Below are positions 10,778-21,227 of a DNA stretch of 64,000 nucleotides, in pieces. The stretch comes from Adiantum capillus-veneris. Its lineage: Eukaryota; Streptophyta; Polypodiopsida; Polypodiales; Pteridaceae. The stretch is taken from contig CM043944.1 of the NCBI GenBank assembly GCA_014529385.2, positions 89,595,384 to 89,659,383 of the forward strand, written 5' to 3'. The first letter of the stretch is position 1. Every line of letters starts with the position of its first letter. Both the position numbers and the translations under genes were made by a program. The notes below the pieces were generated by a model. It saw only the letters and a list, made by a program, of their open reading frames with translations. It searched no databases and had not been told where the DNA came from.

Positions 10778-11860
10778 GCAAAATGAGCTTATGTTGCCCC
10801 ATTTGACTATATGTTCCTAGTCTACCCAGAATGCCCCATTTGTACTTACCTTCTTTGATCATATTTTGTTGTTCATATCACCTGCGGTTCGAACCGTTTG
10901 TCATTCTGACACTCGGTTTACAAATGACGTTCGATCTGCAGTTTTGATTCTTCAGAAGTTGGCTCAAAATTCATCTTGTGTCAAATCTTTCCATATTTGC
11001 CATGTTCAAATTCCTTGCTTTGAAGTTTTGGCGTTTGCTTTCAAAAGTCAATTCCGACTTTCCTGGCTCGACTTATCAATTTTTTGTTGATTTTCTAACG
11101 TTTTTTGTTTTTTTGTAAAAGAAATTTATTTACAATGATTATTAGTCGGCCAAAAATTAGCCAAAATTAATGTTGCCTCCCTTATATATAGACTCTTATT
11201 CTGGTATTAGATGGTGACGGTATGGCTTATGATTATGCCAACTAAGATTTTGTCAGGCTCTAAAAAACTTGGTTTTTAAAGAAAAGAAAGGAAAGGAAAC
11301 GAAAAGAAGTAAGATGATAATAATAATATATACAAATGATAATCCTGCCGCATTTTCCCCCCTTCCTAAAGTGAGTCGTCCCCGACGAACATGTGCCAGA
11401 GTGCTTGGGAACAACGCGTGTGTCTATACATAGCCGTATAGTGTGGCTCTATGATGCTGATGGAGGATATACATGGGGAAACAAAATGTTGTGCAAGAGA
11501 GAGGTGCTAAACAATATATTCAGTGGCTGTTGGTGGCGATGGTGCCTTGAAGCTGCGTGGGCCGAACAATAGTAATTGGGGAAGACGCGCTCTGTGTTTG
11601 ACTGTGATCTGCAAAAGTTTTGATATCAATGATTGGATTGCTTTTTGTCTTTGTTTTGGTCGCCACTGAAATTGCTTGGGTTCGGAGTCGCTAGAAGAGG
11701 CATGGTGCTGGCGAGTTTGTTTTTGTTGCCATACCTACTTGACAGTGTTTGGCTATTGAAGATAGTGGTCCATTGGCTTAGGTCGTGTGACAACAGCGGT
11801 GGGCAATTTGCGGAGGTTTAATTTCTATGTAGACAATGTAGACTGACGTGTATTGGTTTG
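10775..11860. other. Non-coding spacer in element A
   Basis: No reading frame with recognisable motifs. It contains a purine-rich stretch at about 11278-11310 (gaaaagaaaggaaagg) and a T-rich block near 11100. It lies between the second palindrome array and the second protease-like domain. Confidence 0.4.
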
Positions 11861-12360
11861 TCATTTTGGTATCCACAATTGCCTAAGCTTGGTTTCCATG
11901 ATTGATTTTTTAACCCATATTTTCTTGACCATGATTGTGCAGTATCGCTGAGCTGGTGCATGTGGCAATGGTAGAGGTTCCCATACATGGTCCATTTGTA
12001 CGAATGACGTGGGAAAAGATTGGCCCTTGTATTCGAGGAGTAAGGTATTGTCCTGCCAGTTTGGCGTGGCTTGATAAGTGCGCATCCATGGCACTCCTAG
12101 AATAACTGCTTCGTTAAGATGTTGAGATTCGACCACATGAAATTGATGCGAATAAACTGTTCTAGCAATGGTGATTGGTAAATTTATGTGGCCCAGACTA
12201 TCCATAGTGCCTTTGTTTGCTACTTTGAACCCCATAGTGTTGGGCATTAGAGGTTCCCACGTGATTTTTCTGAAAGGTGGAGTAGTTAACCACATTAGCT
12301 CTGGCCCCTGTGTCCTCTAAGGCTCTTTCGATGGTGCCGTTGGCGAGTTGTAAATGAATG
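11861..12360 (-). pseudogene. Element A: second retropepsin-like domain downstream of integrase
   Basis: On the minus strand, LQLANGTIERALEDTGARAN contains a canonical aspartic protease active site, D-T-G-A (codons 12314-12303). It is followed, after one frameshift near 12295, by FRKITWEPLMPNTMGFKVAN, DSLGHINLPITIA and the second retropepsin signature AVILGVPWM (about 12095). The DTGA-to-ILG spacing of roughly 70 residues is normal for retropepsins. This is separate from the protease in the usual place before RT (15188-15466), which reads LDRGAG. It could be a duplicated or captured protease, or the remnant of another gypsy pol fragment inserted in the same orientation. No LTR separates it from integrase. 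Confidence 0.7.
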
Positions 12361-12489
12361 CATAGATCCATTCCTCCTAACCATGTAGCTGTCGTTTATA
12401 TGGATGCTATCGGAGAAGTCGTCCTGTTGTGCTTTCCTCTGGAAATTTTCTTGCTCTTTGCGCTTTAATATTCTAAGTTTGGCTTCCTA

Positions 12490-13633
12490 TTATGCTTGTT
12501 CCCGAATGTCCTGTGCTTGACGTCGGCGTTGAGCTACTGCATGTAGTGTTGCGAGTTCTTCTGGTGTTAGCGGAAAAAGATATTTCTTTAATCTGCAGCT
12601 ACTTATCCAATAAGGCATCTCCTCTCCTGCTAATGTTGCAAGCTTGATGGCGCTACTTTGCGATATATCATGTATTACAAAAGGCCCCATTCCTCGCTTT
12701 TTGAGTTTTTTGGAGTGCTGTTTGAGGGTATACATGAGAACGTAATCCGCTTTTTGGAACTCATTTCCAATCATGTGTTGATTATGGAAAGCTTTCATTT
12801 ATTTTTTCTGAGCATATATCCCAGCTATGGCTCTAAGTCTGGTTTCATCTAATTGTTCCAGGATGTCTAATCTCTCCGATAGCTCATGGCCCATCCATCC
12901 TAATTGCGTCGCCACTCTTAGGGTTTTGATTAGGAATTCCAGTGGTAGGATCGCATTATTCCCGAATACTAGGTTAAAGAGAGTCGTTCCAATGGAAGTT
13001 TTAAAAGCTACTCTGTAAGCCCATAAGGTTGTGTGTAGCTTTTGATCCCAGTCATTCCTTGAGTCACTGACTATTTTGGTGAGTACCATGCATAATATTT
13101 TATTTGTACTCTCTGTTTGCCCATTAGCTTGCGGATGATAGGGTGCTGGTTTATGATGGACCACCATGAATTTGTCAAGGATTCTTTCAATAACGTCGTT
13201 TAAAAAGTGTGTTCCCCTATCGCTCACTATTTTGATTGGTAATCCATATCTTGTAAAGATGTTTTTGAAAAGGAACTGAGCTGTGGTTCTTGCATCGTTT
13301 TTTGGGGTTGCTTTTGCTTCCGTCCATTTCATCATGTAGTTCGTTGCTACAATGATGTATTGTGCGTGAATCCTGTATCTTGGAGGTATGATGGGACCAA
13401 TGAAGTCAATGCCCCATTTGGCAAAAGCACGTACGTCCATCATGGGCCTCAGTGGAATTTCATCTCTCCTTTGGGGTGGATTTGTGCGTTGACATTCATC
13501 ACAACATTTGACATATGTCTCTGCATCCATAAACAGAGTTGGCCACCATATGCATGAGTGCAGCACAAGCCTTGCCGTTTTATCAACCGAGAAATGGCCC
13601 CCTGGCTGTCCTGGGTGCTTGATCTAGGATAAC
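12490..13633 (-). pseudogene. Element A: integrase
   Basis: Almost complete Ty3/gypsy integrase of the Tat type. The zinc-binding part reads HPGQPGGHFSVDKTARLV…CIWWPTLFMDAETYVKCCDECQ. Catalytic residues are Asp in KWGIDFIGPI, Asp in IVSDRGTHFLNDV and Glu in PQANGQTESTNK. The C-terminal domain continues after a stop at 12799 with FQKADYVLMYTLKQHSKKLK and GPFVIHDIS…MPYWISSCRLKKY; it has no chromodomain. The upstream join to RT is a deletion scar at about 13655. The DDE triad is intact, but the polyprotein is not. Confidence 0.92.
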
Positions 13634-13654
13634 GTAATATTCGCTTTCTGTAGC

Positions 13655-14216
13655 ACACAGCATCTGTTATTGGCAGTGGATAGTTATCCCTGATGGTGGC
13701 TACATTTACCTGTTTGAGGTTTACACAGACACGCAATTTGTCGTTCTTTTTGGGTACCACCACAATCGGGGACACCCAATCGAGGTGTTCAATCTCGTAG
13801 ATAAACTCAACGTCCTTCAGTTTGTCTATCTCCTCCTTAATTTTCTTGACAAAAGTTTCATTGTACGTGTAAGGACGTTGTCTACGTGGTCTGTCATCAC
13901 TCTTAAGGGGAATTGTGTGCTGACAGATTTCAAGATCTATCCCCTATAGATCTTTGTATGACCATGCAAAGACATCTTTGTACCGTCTGAGCGTATCAAC
14001 TAGAAGTTGCTCTTCCTCATCAGTAAGGTCCGTGGCAATGTATGCCGGTTTAGGCTCCTCACCCGGTTCTGCTAAGTCGATGCATTTTACATTTTCAGGC
14101 CCATCATATGAAATTCCTGGTTCCTTGGGATCTCGTTTGGGTTTTTTTCCTATCCTGGATGGTATACTTCTTATAGTGGGAAGGTGCATCAAATTTATCA
14201 TCATTTGCTTCCTCAT
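13655..14216 (-). pseudogene. Element A: truncated reverse transcriptase
   Basis: The RT N-terminal region is recognisable: AYIATDLTDEEEQLLVDTLR, RYKDVFAWSYKDL, then after a stop the WVSPIVVVPKKNDKLRVCVN block and NVATIRDNYPLPITDAV. At about 13655 the frame goes straight into sequence just upstream of integrase. Palm motifs (including YxDD), thumb, connection and RNase H are therefore missing. The element could spread only with RT supplied from elsewhere. Confidence 0.9.
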
Positions 14217-15187
14217 CAGTATTCACTTATGTTGTCCAAACTTCCTTCAAGGCTCGCTTCAGATCATTGTATTTGTTTTTGCGCTCCATTTTGGATAACT
14301 TAATCAATTTTTTGGTATTGCTCCCTTTTTCTGGTTTTTGTGTGTTTGCCTTCTTCGATTTTGTTTTGGTTGAGTCAGGTTTCATATATTTCTTTGATAT
14401 CTTGTCCTTGAGACAGTCAATCGCTTCTACTAATCTTAAGTACTATGTTTTGTCAATTAATAGAGGTACTGAGTCCTCGTTGTGCTTGTCTCGGTTGTTT
14501 ATGCGTTTATCTCGATATCTGCGTTGTCTTCGAGGATTTTGGTTTGGGAAATCATAGTACATCACCCGTCGATCCTTTCGTTTGATGCTCTGACTCGAGC
14601 TATTAGACAGCTCGTCATCCGGATTATCCTCTAGCATCTTATCAGTAGAGTCTTGAAAATCTTCTTCCTTCGTTTGGTCAAGATCTCTTACAGAGATTTC
14701 ATCCACTATGCATCGGCACTTGGCAACTCCGTCCCTATCAGGGACTTCCCCCGCTGACTTAGGAGTTAGGCTAACACCCATCATCTGGAATGGAATAATA
14801 TCATACCCTTCTTCATCACAAAATTTGGTGAGGGTCGCCTCGTTTACACAAACATCAAGAGTGGCTAGTATTTGTTGCCATCCAAAAGGTTCAAACGTCT
14901 CTTCGGGGAAAGGCTCTAGTATATATGCCTCGTCTTGAGCAGTCCCATCAAGAGTGCAATTTTCCTTTTTTAGACTTCCACCTTCAGAAACTTCTTCTGT
15001 CCACTGGTGAGCTCTGTTTTGTAGCCAAGCCGGTATTCCTCCTTCCTGGTCAGTTGTGGAGTGCAAGTCTTCTCCTTGGGTTTTTTTTTACGTCTCTATA
15101 GCTATGATCCGTGACACTAATTTTTGTAGTGACATCCTTGCTCCTTAGATAGATATAGTTGTAACCCCAATCTTGCACCATTTTGAG
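14217..15187 (-). pseudogene. Element A: protease-RT linker region of pol
   Basis: The minus frame 15066-14443 encodes an acidic, non-enzymatic linker (AQDEAYILEPFPEETFEPFG, EEGYDIIPFQMMGVSLTP) ending in a basic stretch (RRQRRYRDKRINNRDK). Position and composition match the variable spacer between PR and RT in Tat-type elements. No catalytic motif is visible. Confidence 0.6.
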
Positions 15188-15466
15188 CTAACACGTGAAT
15201 GGTCTGCCCAATATGATGTCAAAATTGCTGCTCTCATCGAAATTCATGATAGCAAAAGTGTGTTCATATGCAATGCCGCAAGAGGTTACCACAATCTGCT
15301 CCAAGATGCCAATGGGTCTTTTTAGATACCCATCTGCCAATTGAAGTTTCATTCTCGCCTTTTGAAGAGCGGGTTTTCCCCATTTTTTCCACATTGCTTT
15401 GGTAGCTATGGCTATTCCCGCACCTCTATCCAATATTGCTATCGACTTGACCTCTTTGTACTCCAT
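15188..15466 (-). pseudogene. Element A: canonical-position aspartic protease
   Basis: Retropepsin-like domain: SIAILDRGAGIAIATKAMW (active site D-R-G-A instead of D-S/T-G-A), then KLQLADGYLKRPIGILE and FDIILGRPF. It lies in the usual place, after gag and before RT. The Arg at the active-site Ser/Thr position probably inactivates it. Its upstream junction with gag is cut by Copia-1, inserted at 15504. Confidence 0.85.
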
Positions 15467-15503
15467 CGAAAGGGTAGTATTTCCTTCTTCACCTTCACAA
15501 TAA

Positions 15504-15691
15504 TGTTGGGGTATAGGCGTATGTGCCTTGCCTGGCCGCCCAGAGTCTGGGCGCCCACTGACTTGTATACCTTATACATAGCATAAGTGTATAGGGGCTG
15601 CTCACTCTTTGGAGTCTCCCCACCCATATCTGTGTGTCGTGTGTCTCCTTCTCTCTCACTCTCTGTCTGTGGTGCTCCCCGATCCCCTTCA
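15504..15691 (+). repeat. Copia-1 5' LTR
   Basis: 188 bp from TGTTGGGGTATAGGCG to CCCCTTCA. It differs from the 3' LTR at only a few positions, so insertion is comparatively recent. Confidence 0.96.
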
Positions 15692-15693
15692 AT

Positions 15694-15705
15694 TGGTATC
15701 AAAGC
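15694..15705 (+). other. Copia-1 primer-binding site (tRNA-iMet type)
   Basis: TGGTATCAAAGC, two bases after the 5' LTR, matches the usual TGGTATCAGAGC with one mismatch. Confidence 0.9.
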
Positions 15706-17066
15706 GTAGGTGCGGAGGGAGCGCGTGTGTGCACAGACATGACGACAGCGGAGAGCCAGTTTCATTCCCGAAATCGCGTCCGCGCGCGTGCGCACTTTCA
15801 AGAGTGCAAACAGGGTTTCGACTTCGGCATCGGCAAATTCAGTTTTTCGAGAGCGTTTCCATCAGGTGTCTTGCCGTTTTACCCCCCCTTCGAAGCCATT
15901 CGATCCATCAGAAACCTCATTCGAGCTACGATTGAGGAGCTGCATTTTCAGCCCTCTTTTGGCAGTTTATGCTGCGTTTTTGGGTCGAAACGGAGGTTTT
16001 TGGCATAGCTTTCACACCCGGACACAGATACATGTGATCCAGGAGTCTACCTTGGGGTTTTGGCACGCTCAGGACACGCTCGTCATATCAGAAGTTTAAA
16101 ATTCTGAACGCTGAATTTTCTACAGCAGCAGTTGTTTATTGTGTGTCGAGGATTCCACACATGGTTTGCTCTCAGATGTGAGAGTGATATTTGCTGCAAG
16201 TTTCCTCATAGGTGGGAGGATAAGATGTATGCCTTATGTGGTATGATGCTCAGGGAGACTAATGTGATTGCATTTTGAGCTCGACAATGTATGCCTTGAG
16301 CATGTTTTTTGGCAGTCACAGGTAGAACAGATATTTGTGTACTAGATTTGCAGGTGTTTGCAATGATGTATGCAAAGTGTGGAGATTGGTGCATGCATTT
16401 GGAGTGCGGTTTGATGCGCTTTGGTTGCTCATGGTTTTGAGTGTGCAGTCAGTTTGGTTACTGGTTTTGTGGCCGTTTTACTGACGAAACTCTGGCGAAA
16501 TTTTCCCAGGAGTTTTATGCGCATCATTTATGCGATCTAGGTAGAGATTGCGGATTGCACTCAGCATTTGCATGCGGTGTTCTCTGCAGGTGGGAGATTT
16601 GTGTGTGTATATGCATCGATACCGCACAGCGTGGGCTTGGTGATTAGCTCACGGGTTTGACAGGCGTACAGTTATCTTGGCACACTCACAGGAGTGAGTA
16701 TTGTGATGTATGCTTGTGTGGCTACGAGCTAGGTAGCAAGATTCGAGCACTAATGGCTTGAGGTTTTTCAGCAGGTTTCAGCTACAGGTTTACAAGTTTA
16801 CAAGCAGGTTTGGGGTCTTATTTGGGCGCTGAATTTTCAGCCATTGTTTCCTCTTTGCAGGTGTCCATGTATGGCTCAGTTGTAGGCTGATTTGGGACAC
16901 ATTTGTGACTTGTTTATGCAGCTGTTTAAGAGCTGAATTTTGGGGCTGATTTGCAACCATATTTTACAGTCATATTTGCATACTTTTGTTGATGCAATTC
17001 GAGCCAGTTTAGGGCTGATTTGGTTGACATTTGCTACTCATTGTTGGTTGCTCTTTTGCGAGCATT
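15706..17066 (+). other. Copia-1 untranslated leader
   Basis: About 1.36 kb between PBS and gag ATG, with no convincing coding sequence. It is rich in short 'gctgatttg/gctgaattt' and 'gcaggtttgc' repeats. Such a long leader is unusual for a 3.7-kb element. Confidence 0.6.
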
Positions 17067-18434
17067 ATGGATGATTTTTCATTTGACTTCCAACGTTATG
17101 GTCTGACACAGTTTGATGGTGTAGATTTTGTTGCTTGGAAGGAACATATGCTTGTTGCATTGGCGGATTTGGGGCAGGATAAACCCTTGCGTGGTTTATC
17201 GGCGAAGCCCAAGTCTATGCGTGATGATGATTGGCAGGATCTTGATGAGTTAGCAATGTCTACGATTTGTTTGCATTTGGTTGAGTCTGTTTACTGGCAG
17301 GTCTCGAGGGAGACTACAACTCATGCTTTATGGCAGAGTTTACATGCTATGTACACGACATCCATGTCTACAGGGGAGTCTAGTCCCACTTCTATGTCCA
17401 TGGGAGAGATTGATCCCACACGCAAGTCTCGACGGCATAGAGACTTGACATGTTGGCATTGTGGACATAGAGGGCACATTAGGCGTCGATGTTTCAGGCG
17501 TTTGAGACAATGGAGGCGACAGATGCGTGATGCAGATTTGGGCATGACAGATGCTAGTGAGATCAGTACGGTGGTTACTGAGTATGCTTGTGACGGCGAT
17601 GTCACATTTACATCTAGCTTGTCTTCAGACGATCTTATGTCTACGGATTGCATATCGGATTGCACATTGTCTTCATATTGGTTACTAGATTCAGATGCTA
17701 CTTTCCATGTCACGTCGCTTCGTGAGTGGTTTAGCACGTTTTCTAGTGGGAGACTTGGTTGTGTGCACATGGCTGATGGTGCTGTGTATGACATTGAGGG
17801 TACAGGAGACGTATGTTTGTCCTTGCCTAGTGGTATGAGATTTACCCTGCGTCATGTGCGTTATGTGCCAGATCTGAGACGGGATTTGATCTCAGTCAGA
17901 CAGTTACGGGATAGTGGATGTCAGATTTCGCTACAAGAGCGAGATTTTGTGATGCATTTGGGTTCGCTAGTGATTGCGAGAGGTGTCAGGAGTGGTACAG
18001 GTTACCCATTGCATGTGGATCACGGGAGAGACGGTCTTGTCTCTGTGATCATGCAACCAGGTAGAGAGCGAGAGAGCAGGCGAGTCTCTTCTACTCATGG
18101 GTTGCAGGGTACTTTGCATGGAGTGCAGAGTAGTGAGATCGTTGTGCACACAGTTGGGGCACGACTTGAGCAGTCACACAGAGAGGTGACAGAGTCAGAC
18201 ATGCATGCTTTGCTAGTGACTGAGCAAAGCAGAGAGTCAGTTGTGCGAGATACTTCTATGCAGGATAGACAGGTAGAGCGGTCTTGCTCTAGTGAGTCAC
18301 GACAGGAGGACGTTGTGCAAGAGTCTATGCATACGGAGTTAGAGCATGAGAGCTCTAGTGAGTCACAGCAGATTGAGTGGTCATGTTTGCAGTGGATGAT
18401 TGCAGAGGAGACTGAGATATCAGCGATTATGTAG
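17067..18434 (+). CDS. Copia-1 gag-protease polyprotein
   Basis: An intact ORF of about 455 codons from ATG 17067 (MDDFSFDFQRYGLTQFDGVD); the ATG at 17031 adds 12 residues. Residues 1-115 resemble copia gag (WKEHMLVALADLG, ESVYWQVSRETTTHALWQSL). A CCHC knuckle, CWHCGHRGHIRRRC, lies near residue 130. A protease-like domain follows: WLLDSDATFHVTSLREWFST (D-S-D where D-S-G is expected), VHMADGAVYDIEGTGDV, LRHVRYVPDLRRDLISV. The GAG-pre-integrase and integrase domains never appear. Instead the C-terminus is a Ser/Glu/Gln-rich tail to the stop at 18434. Intactness suggests that gag may still be translated; the altered protease site suggests that it is not self-processing. Confidence 0.85.
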   Translation: MDDFSFDFQRYGLTQFDGVDFVAWKEHMLVALADLGQDKPLRGLSAKPKSMRDDDWQDLDELAMSTICLHLVESVYWQVSRETTTHALWQSLHAMYTTSMSTGESSPTSMSMGEIDPTRKSRRHRDLTCWHCGHRGHIRRRCFRRLRQWRRQMRDADLGMTDASEISTVVTEYACDGDVTFTSSLSSDDLMSTDCISDCTLSSYWLLDSDATFHVTSLREWFSTFSSGRLGCVHMADGAVYDIEGTGDVCLSLPSGMRFTLRHVRYVPDLRRDLISVRQLRDSGCQISLQERDFVMHLGSLVIARGVRSGTGYPLHVDHGRDGLVSVIMQPGRERESRRVSSTHGLQGTLHGVQSSEIVVHTVGARLEQSHREVTESDMHALLVTEQSRESVVRDTSMQDRQVERSCSSESRQEDVVQESMHTELEHESSSESQQIEWSCLQWMIAEETEISAIM

Positions 18435-18554
18435 TCATTCCTTTCTATGCTCGACAGTGAGCATGGGGATATAGTTGTGCAGGATATGTCTTCCAGCAGA
18501 CACCTAGAGCAGCTGGTGTGCTATGAGGTTGCATGACACGTTGATGCGTCTTTT

Positions 18555-18902
18555 GTGGACAGTCAGGAGATGCATGTGGCTGACACGCCTTGTCAGTCAG
18601 AGATGCCTATTGCCAGGGATATATATGTTGATGCATGCTCCGTAGAGCTAGCAGGGCCCGCTAGCATTGCATCGGCATTCGGTGGTCTCATGTATGAGAT
18701 GTTGATCTTGAGACCGGATATTGCAGCTGCAGTGGGAGCATTTGCAGTTGGGGTTGTCAGTCATTTGTTGACTGATGATGGCATAGTGCACGAGGGAGAT
18801 ATGCAAGTATTGCGTACATACTTGCAGTACGTGTGCGGTACGTCTGGTGGTGTATGGATTTACACGGGAGCAGGACAGCCGGATGCACACGATCACAGCT
18901 AG
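18555..18902 (+). pseudogene. Copia-1: RT C-terminal tail remnant
   Basis: The open frame contains ASAFGGLMYEMLILRPDIAA, AVGAFAVGVVSHLL and MQVLRTYLQYVCGTSGG. These match the segment between RT and RNase H of copia pol (typically SAVGSLMY…TRPDI…W..LRYL.GT). It is all that remains of pol, joined almost directly to gag-PR. Copia-2 retains exactly the same segment. Confidence 0.8.
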
Positions 18903-18987
18903 CCAGTGGGCATCGATTGAGAGCGGTTTTCTCTCGCCTTTTGTAGTCTTTAGACTAGGTTCTCTTGCTTAAAGACACAGTCTCCTT

Positions 18988-18999
18988 TAAGTGGGAGGT
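18988..18999 (+). other. Copia-1 polypurine tract
   Basis: TAAGTGGGAGGT directly before the 3' LTR start TGTTGGGG; the AAGTGGGAG form is typical for plant copia. Confidence 0.85.
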
Positions 19000-19188
19000 T
19001 GTTGGGGTATAGGCGTCTGTGCCTTGCCCGGCCGCCCAGAGTCTGGGCACCCACTGACTTGTATACCTTATACATAGTATAAGTGTATAGGGGACTGCTC
19101 ACTCTTTGGAGTCTCCCCACCCATATCTGTGTGTCGTGTATCTCCTTCTCTCTCACTCTCCGTCTGTGGTGCTCCCCGATCCCCTTCA
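19000..19188 (+). repeat. Copia-1 3' LTR
   Basis: 189 bp, from TGTTGGGGTATAGGCG to CCCCTTCA, followed by the TSD AATAA. Confidence 0.96.
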
Positions 19189-20097
19189 AATAATCCCCTA
19201 CTTTGTTTACTGGTACTGGCTCATGTTTAGTTTGTTTTGAGGGCTGTGTATTTAGTGTGTTTGGAGAAGCCTTGGGTGAAGGAATTACCAACCCCATTTT
19301 TTCCAAAAAATTTCCGACCTCATCTCAAAGATGCGGTTTGATATACAGTAACTCTAATAGAGTCAGTGTACAACGGATAGGGGATGACATCAGCTCGTGA
19401 AGAGCTTTAGTATCCATCATCTTAGGATTGGCTTTCCATTGAAATGGTACTTTCTTTACCTCCGACCGAGTTTCATGGTTATCATAAAGGAAGGCAAAGT
19501 CTTCAACGACTGCGGTTTATTGTTTTCTAATATCGTTGTACCTGCATCGCCATATAGTTATCTAATGTCGTTTGGATAGAGCTCATGTTCCAAGCGGATT
19601 TTTGGGATAGGAGCTAACACAAGTGTGTCACTTCCATCTTTTCTATTCCTGATCTGTTCCCATAGCTCTTGAAGCCATTGTTCTTCTACCTTCAAAATTG
19701 GCAGTGGTACTTGAGAATACGTTCCATCTGTTGTATTGGCTACCACCCTCGTATCCAATGGTGTTTCGTCTACAGGATTTGGTAGGTTATTCTTTTCAAT
19801 CCCCCGCCCCTCTAACTCCTGAATCTTTTCTCAGATTAGTACCTCAGTTTTTGGAGCCGTAGGAACTGATGGTTCCATAGGCGCTTGAGCGGCTTGGATG
19901 AGCTCCTTGCACATATTTAGCCTCTCTTTCTCATAACGTAGATGAGGGTACGTTAACCACCTATCCTTTTGGGTTTGGTTAGGCTTTAGCCTTGCCTCAT
20001 AAGCTTTCAAAATTGCATCCAAGGTTCGAACACCTTTTCTACCAAGACCGACCCTCCTGAAGGTAGATCCGATGGTTTTTTTATCTCGTTGTTGCCC
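19189..20097 (-). pseudogene. Element A: gag C-terminal / gag-PR linker
   Basis: Minus-strand fragments AYEARLKPNQTQKDRWLTY, YEKERLNMCKELIQAAQAP and VPLPILKVEEQWLQELWEQI are protein-like and separated by single stops. They link the zinc-knuckle part of gag with protease. The last part (PSKQTKHEPVPVNKVGDY) is cut by Copia-1 and resumes at 15503 with the protease N-terminus. No enzymatic motif is seen. Confidence 0.55.
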
Positions 20098-20679
20098 TTA
20101 AGGTCTCTTTCTCTTTGAAGTTGTTCCTATGTTTTCAGTAATTTGGTTTCCAGTGCCGTTTTTTCCTTTTCTCTTTTGGCTTTCACTTGTCTGTTTTGCC
20201 TTCCAGGATTTCCTAGGGGTTCGGACAAACAAGTTTTCTATCTCTGTTTGGCTGGCTAGGACGTTCCTTGCTACCTCATGTGCTTGAGCTCTAGTGACCG
20301 CGTTTATCAAAATGTTCGATTTTGTTTTTGATCCACTTGAGCTTGGAACAATCCCCATTTTGTTCATGGTTGCTTTTCCTTTGTTTTCAGGGTTTTTTGG
20401 ACAGTGTGGAATGAGATGGTCGATCGTGCATCCGTCATAGAATCCAAAAAGTTTCACCCATTCTCCTTTGTTTGGACAAACTCTAGCCCAATGATCACCG
20501 CCATATTCATAGCATGGTCCTACAAGTGGTGGAGAAGCCTGTGGAACCCCCATCGGTTGTCCTGTTCTAGGAGGGTGGCCCCTAGGTTTGTAGCCCTGAT
20601 TTGCCATGAACATGAGCATATTCTCATCAACCAAGTAATGGTTTTTAGTTGGCTGTGCTACATATGAGGGCTTGGACAT
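20098..20679 (-). pseudogene. Element A: gag nucleocapsid-like segment with zinc knuckle
   Basis: Open frame of 193 codons. It contains CYEYGGDHWARVC, a variant CX2-CX4HX4C knuckle in which the second Cys reads Tyr, and a second Cys/His cluster, CTIDHLIPHC. The C-terminal half is strongly basic (RKSWKAKQTSESQKRKGK), fitting RNA binding. It is one frame removed from the segment upstream. Confidence 0.65.
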
Positions 20680-20690
20680 ATCTTCAAGAA

Positions 20691-21227
20691 TTATCCATGG
20701 ATTATGTCCCTCTGGAGCATATACATTCCCATAAAATCCCCTCTCATAAGTATTGAATCTTCCCGGTATGAGACTACTTGGACCATACTCTGATCAGAAG
20801 GTGGTTCTATGGGTTGAGAAATCCTTACCATAGCCCTATTTTCCTGGGGTAAGGGAGGTTGATGTCCCAACACAGGTTGAGCTTTTTCATGCCCCAAGAT
20901 TGCGTTATTTGGCCCTACTTGGTACCTTGGAGGGGGCGAAAGTTGTTGTCCTCCACGTGGTCCGTATTGTCTCTCTCTAACATAGTTCTGATTATAGAAA
21001 CATTCGTGAGTTTCATGGTTTGTCCATTTTTGTTCTGTAGCACACCATTTCAATATTCGGTGTGTGTTTACTCCTGGCCTTTGTTGAAGGTTGCACCACT
21101 GGATTGGATGATCTCCTCCATAAGTATCACATTTTTGGGTGGGTGGTTGTCGTGTGTTTGGGTTCATCCTGTTTCCTTGGTTTATCCTCTTGATCACTTC
21201 CTCAATCATTTGATCAACGTCCGGCAC
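20691..21227 (-). pseudogene. Element A: gag middle segment, Cys/His-containing
   Basis: Open frame of 178 codons. It carries CDTYGGDHPIQWC, a degenerate CCHC knuckle, and a Pro/Gln-rich region (LSPPPRYQVGPNN, QPPLPQENRAMVR). It overlaps the preceding gag frame by 22 bases, so a frameshift, programmed or mutational, is needed to continue from capsid. Confidence 0.6.

Larger units (their letters stand above)
15504..19188 (+). mobile_element. Copia-1: non-autonomous Ty1/copia element
   Basis: A 3,685-bp element with 188/189-bp LTRs and a perfect 5-bp TSD AATAA (15499-15503 and 19189-19193). It has a tRNA-iMet PBS, a PPT, an intact gag-protease ORF and a short RT-tail remnant. Integrase, the RT core and RNase H are absent. 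It is inserted in the antisense direction relative to host element A. Confidence 0.96.

Noticed and set aside
10453-10806. Long Arg-Glu and Ser-Leu repeat ORFs on both strands
   Set aside because: They are translations of the (CT)n microsatellite and have no other protein-like content.
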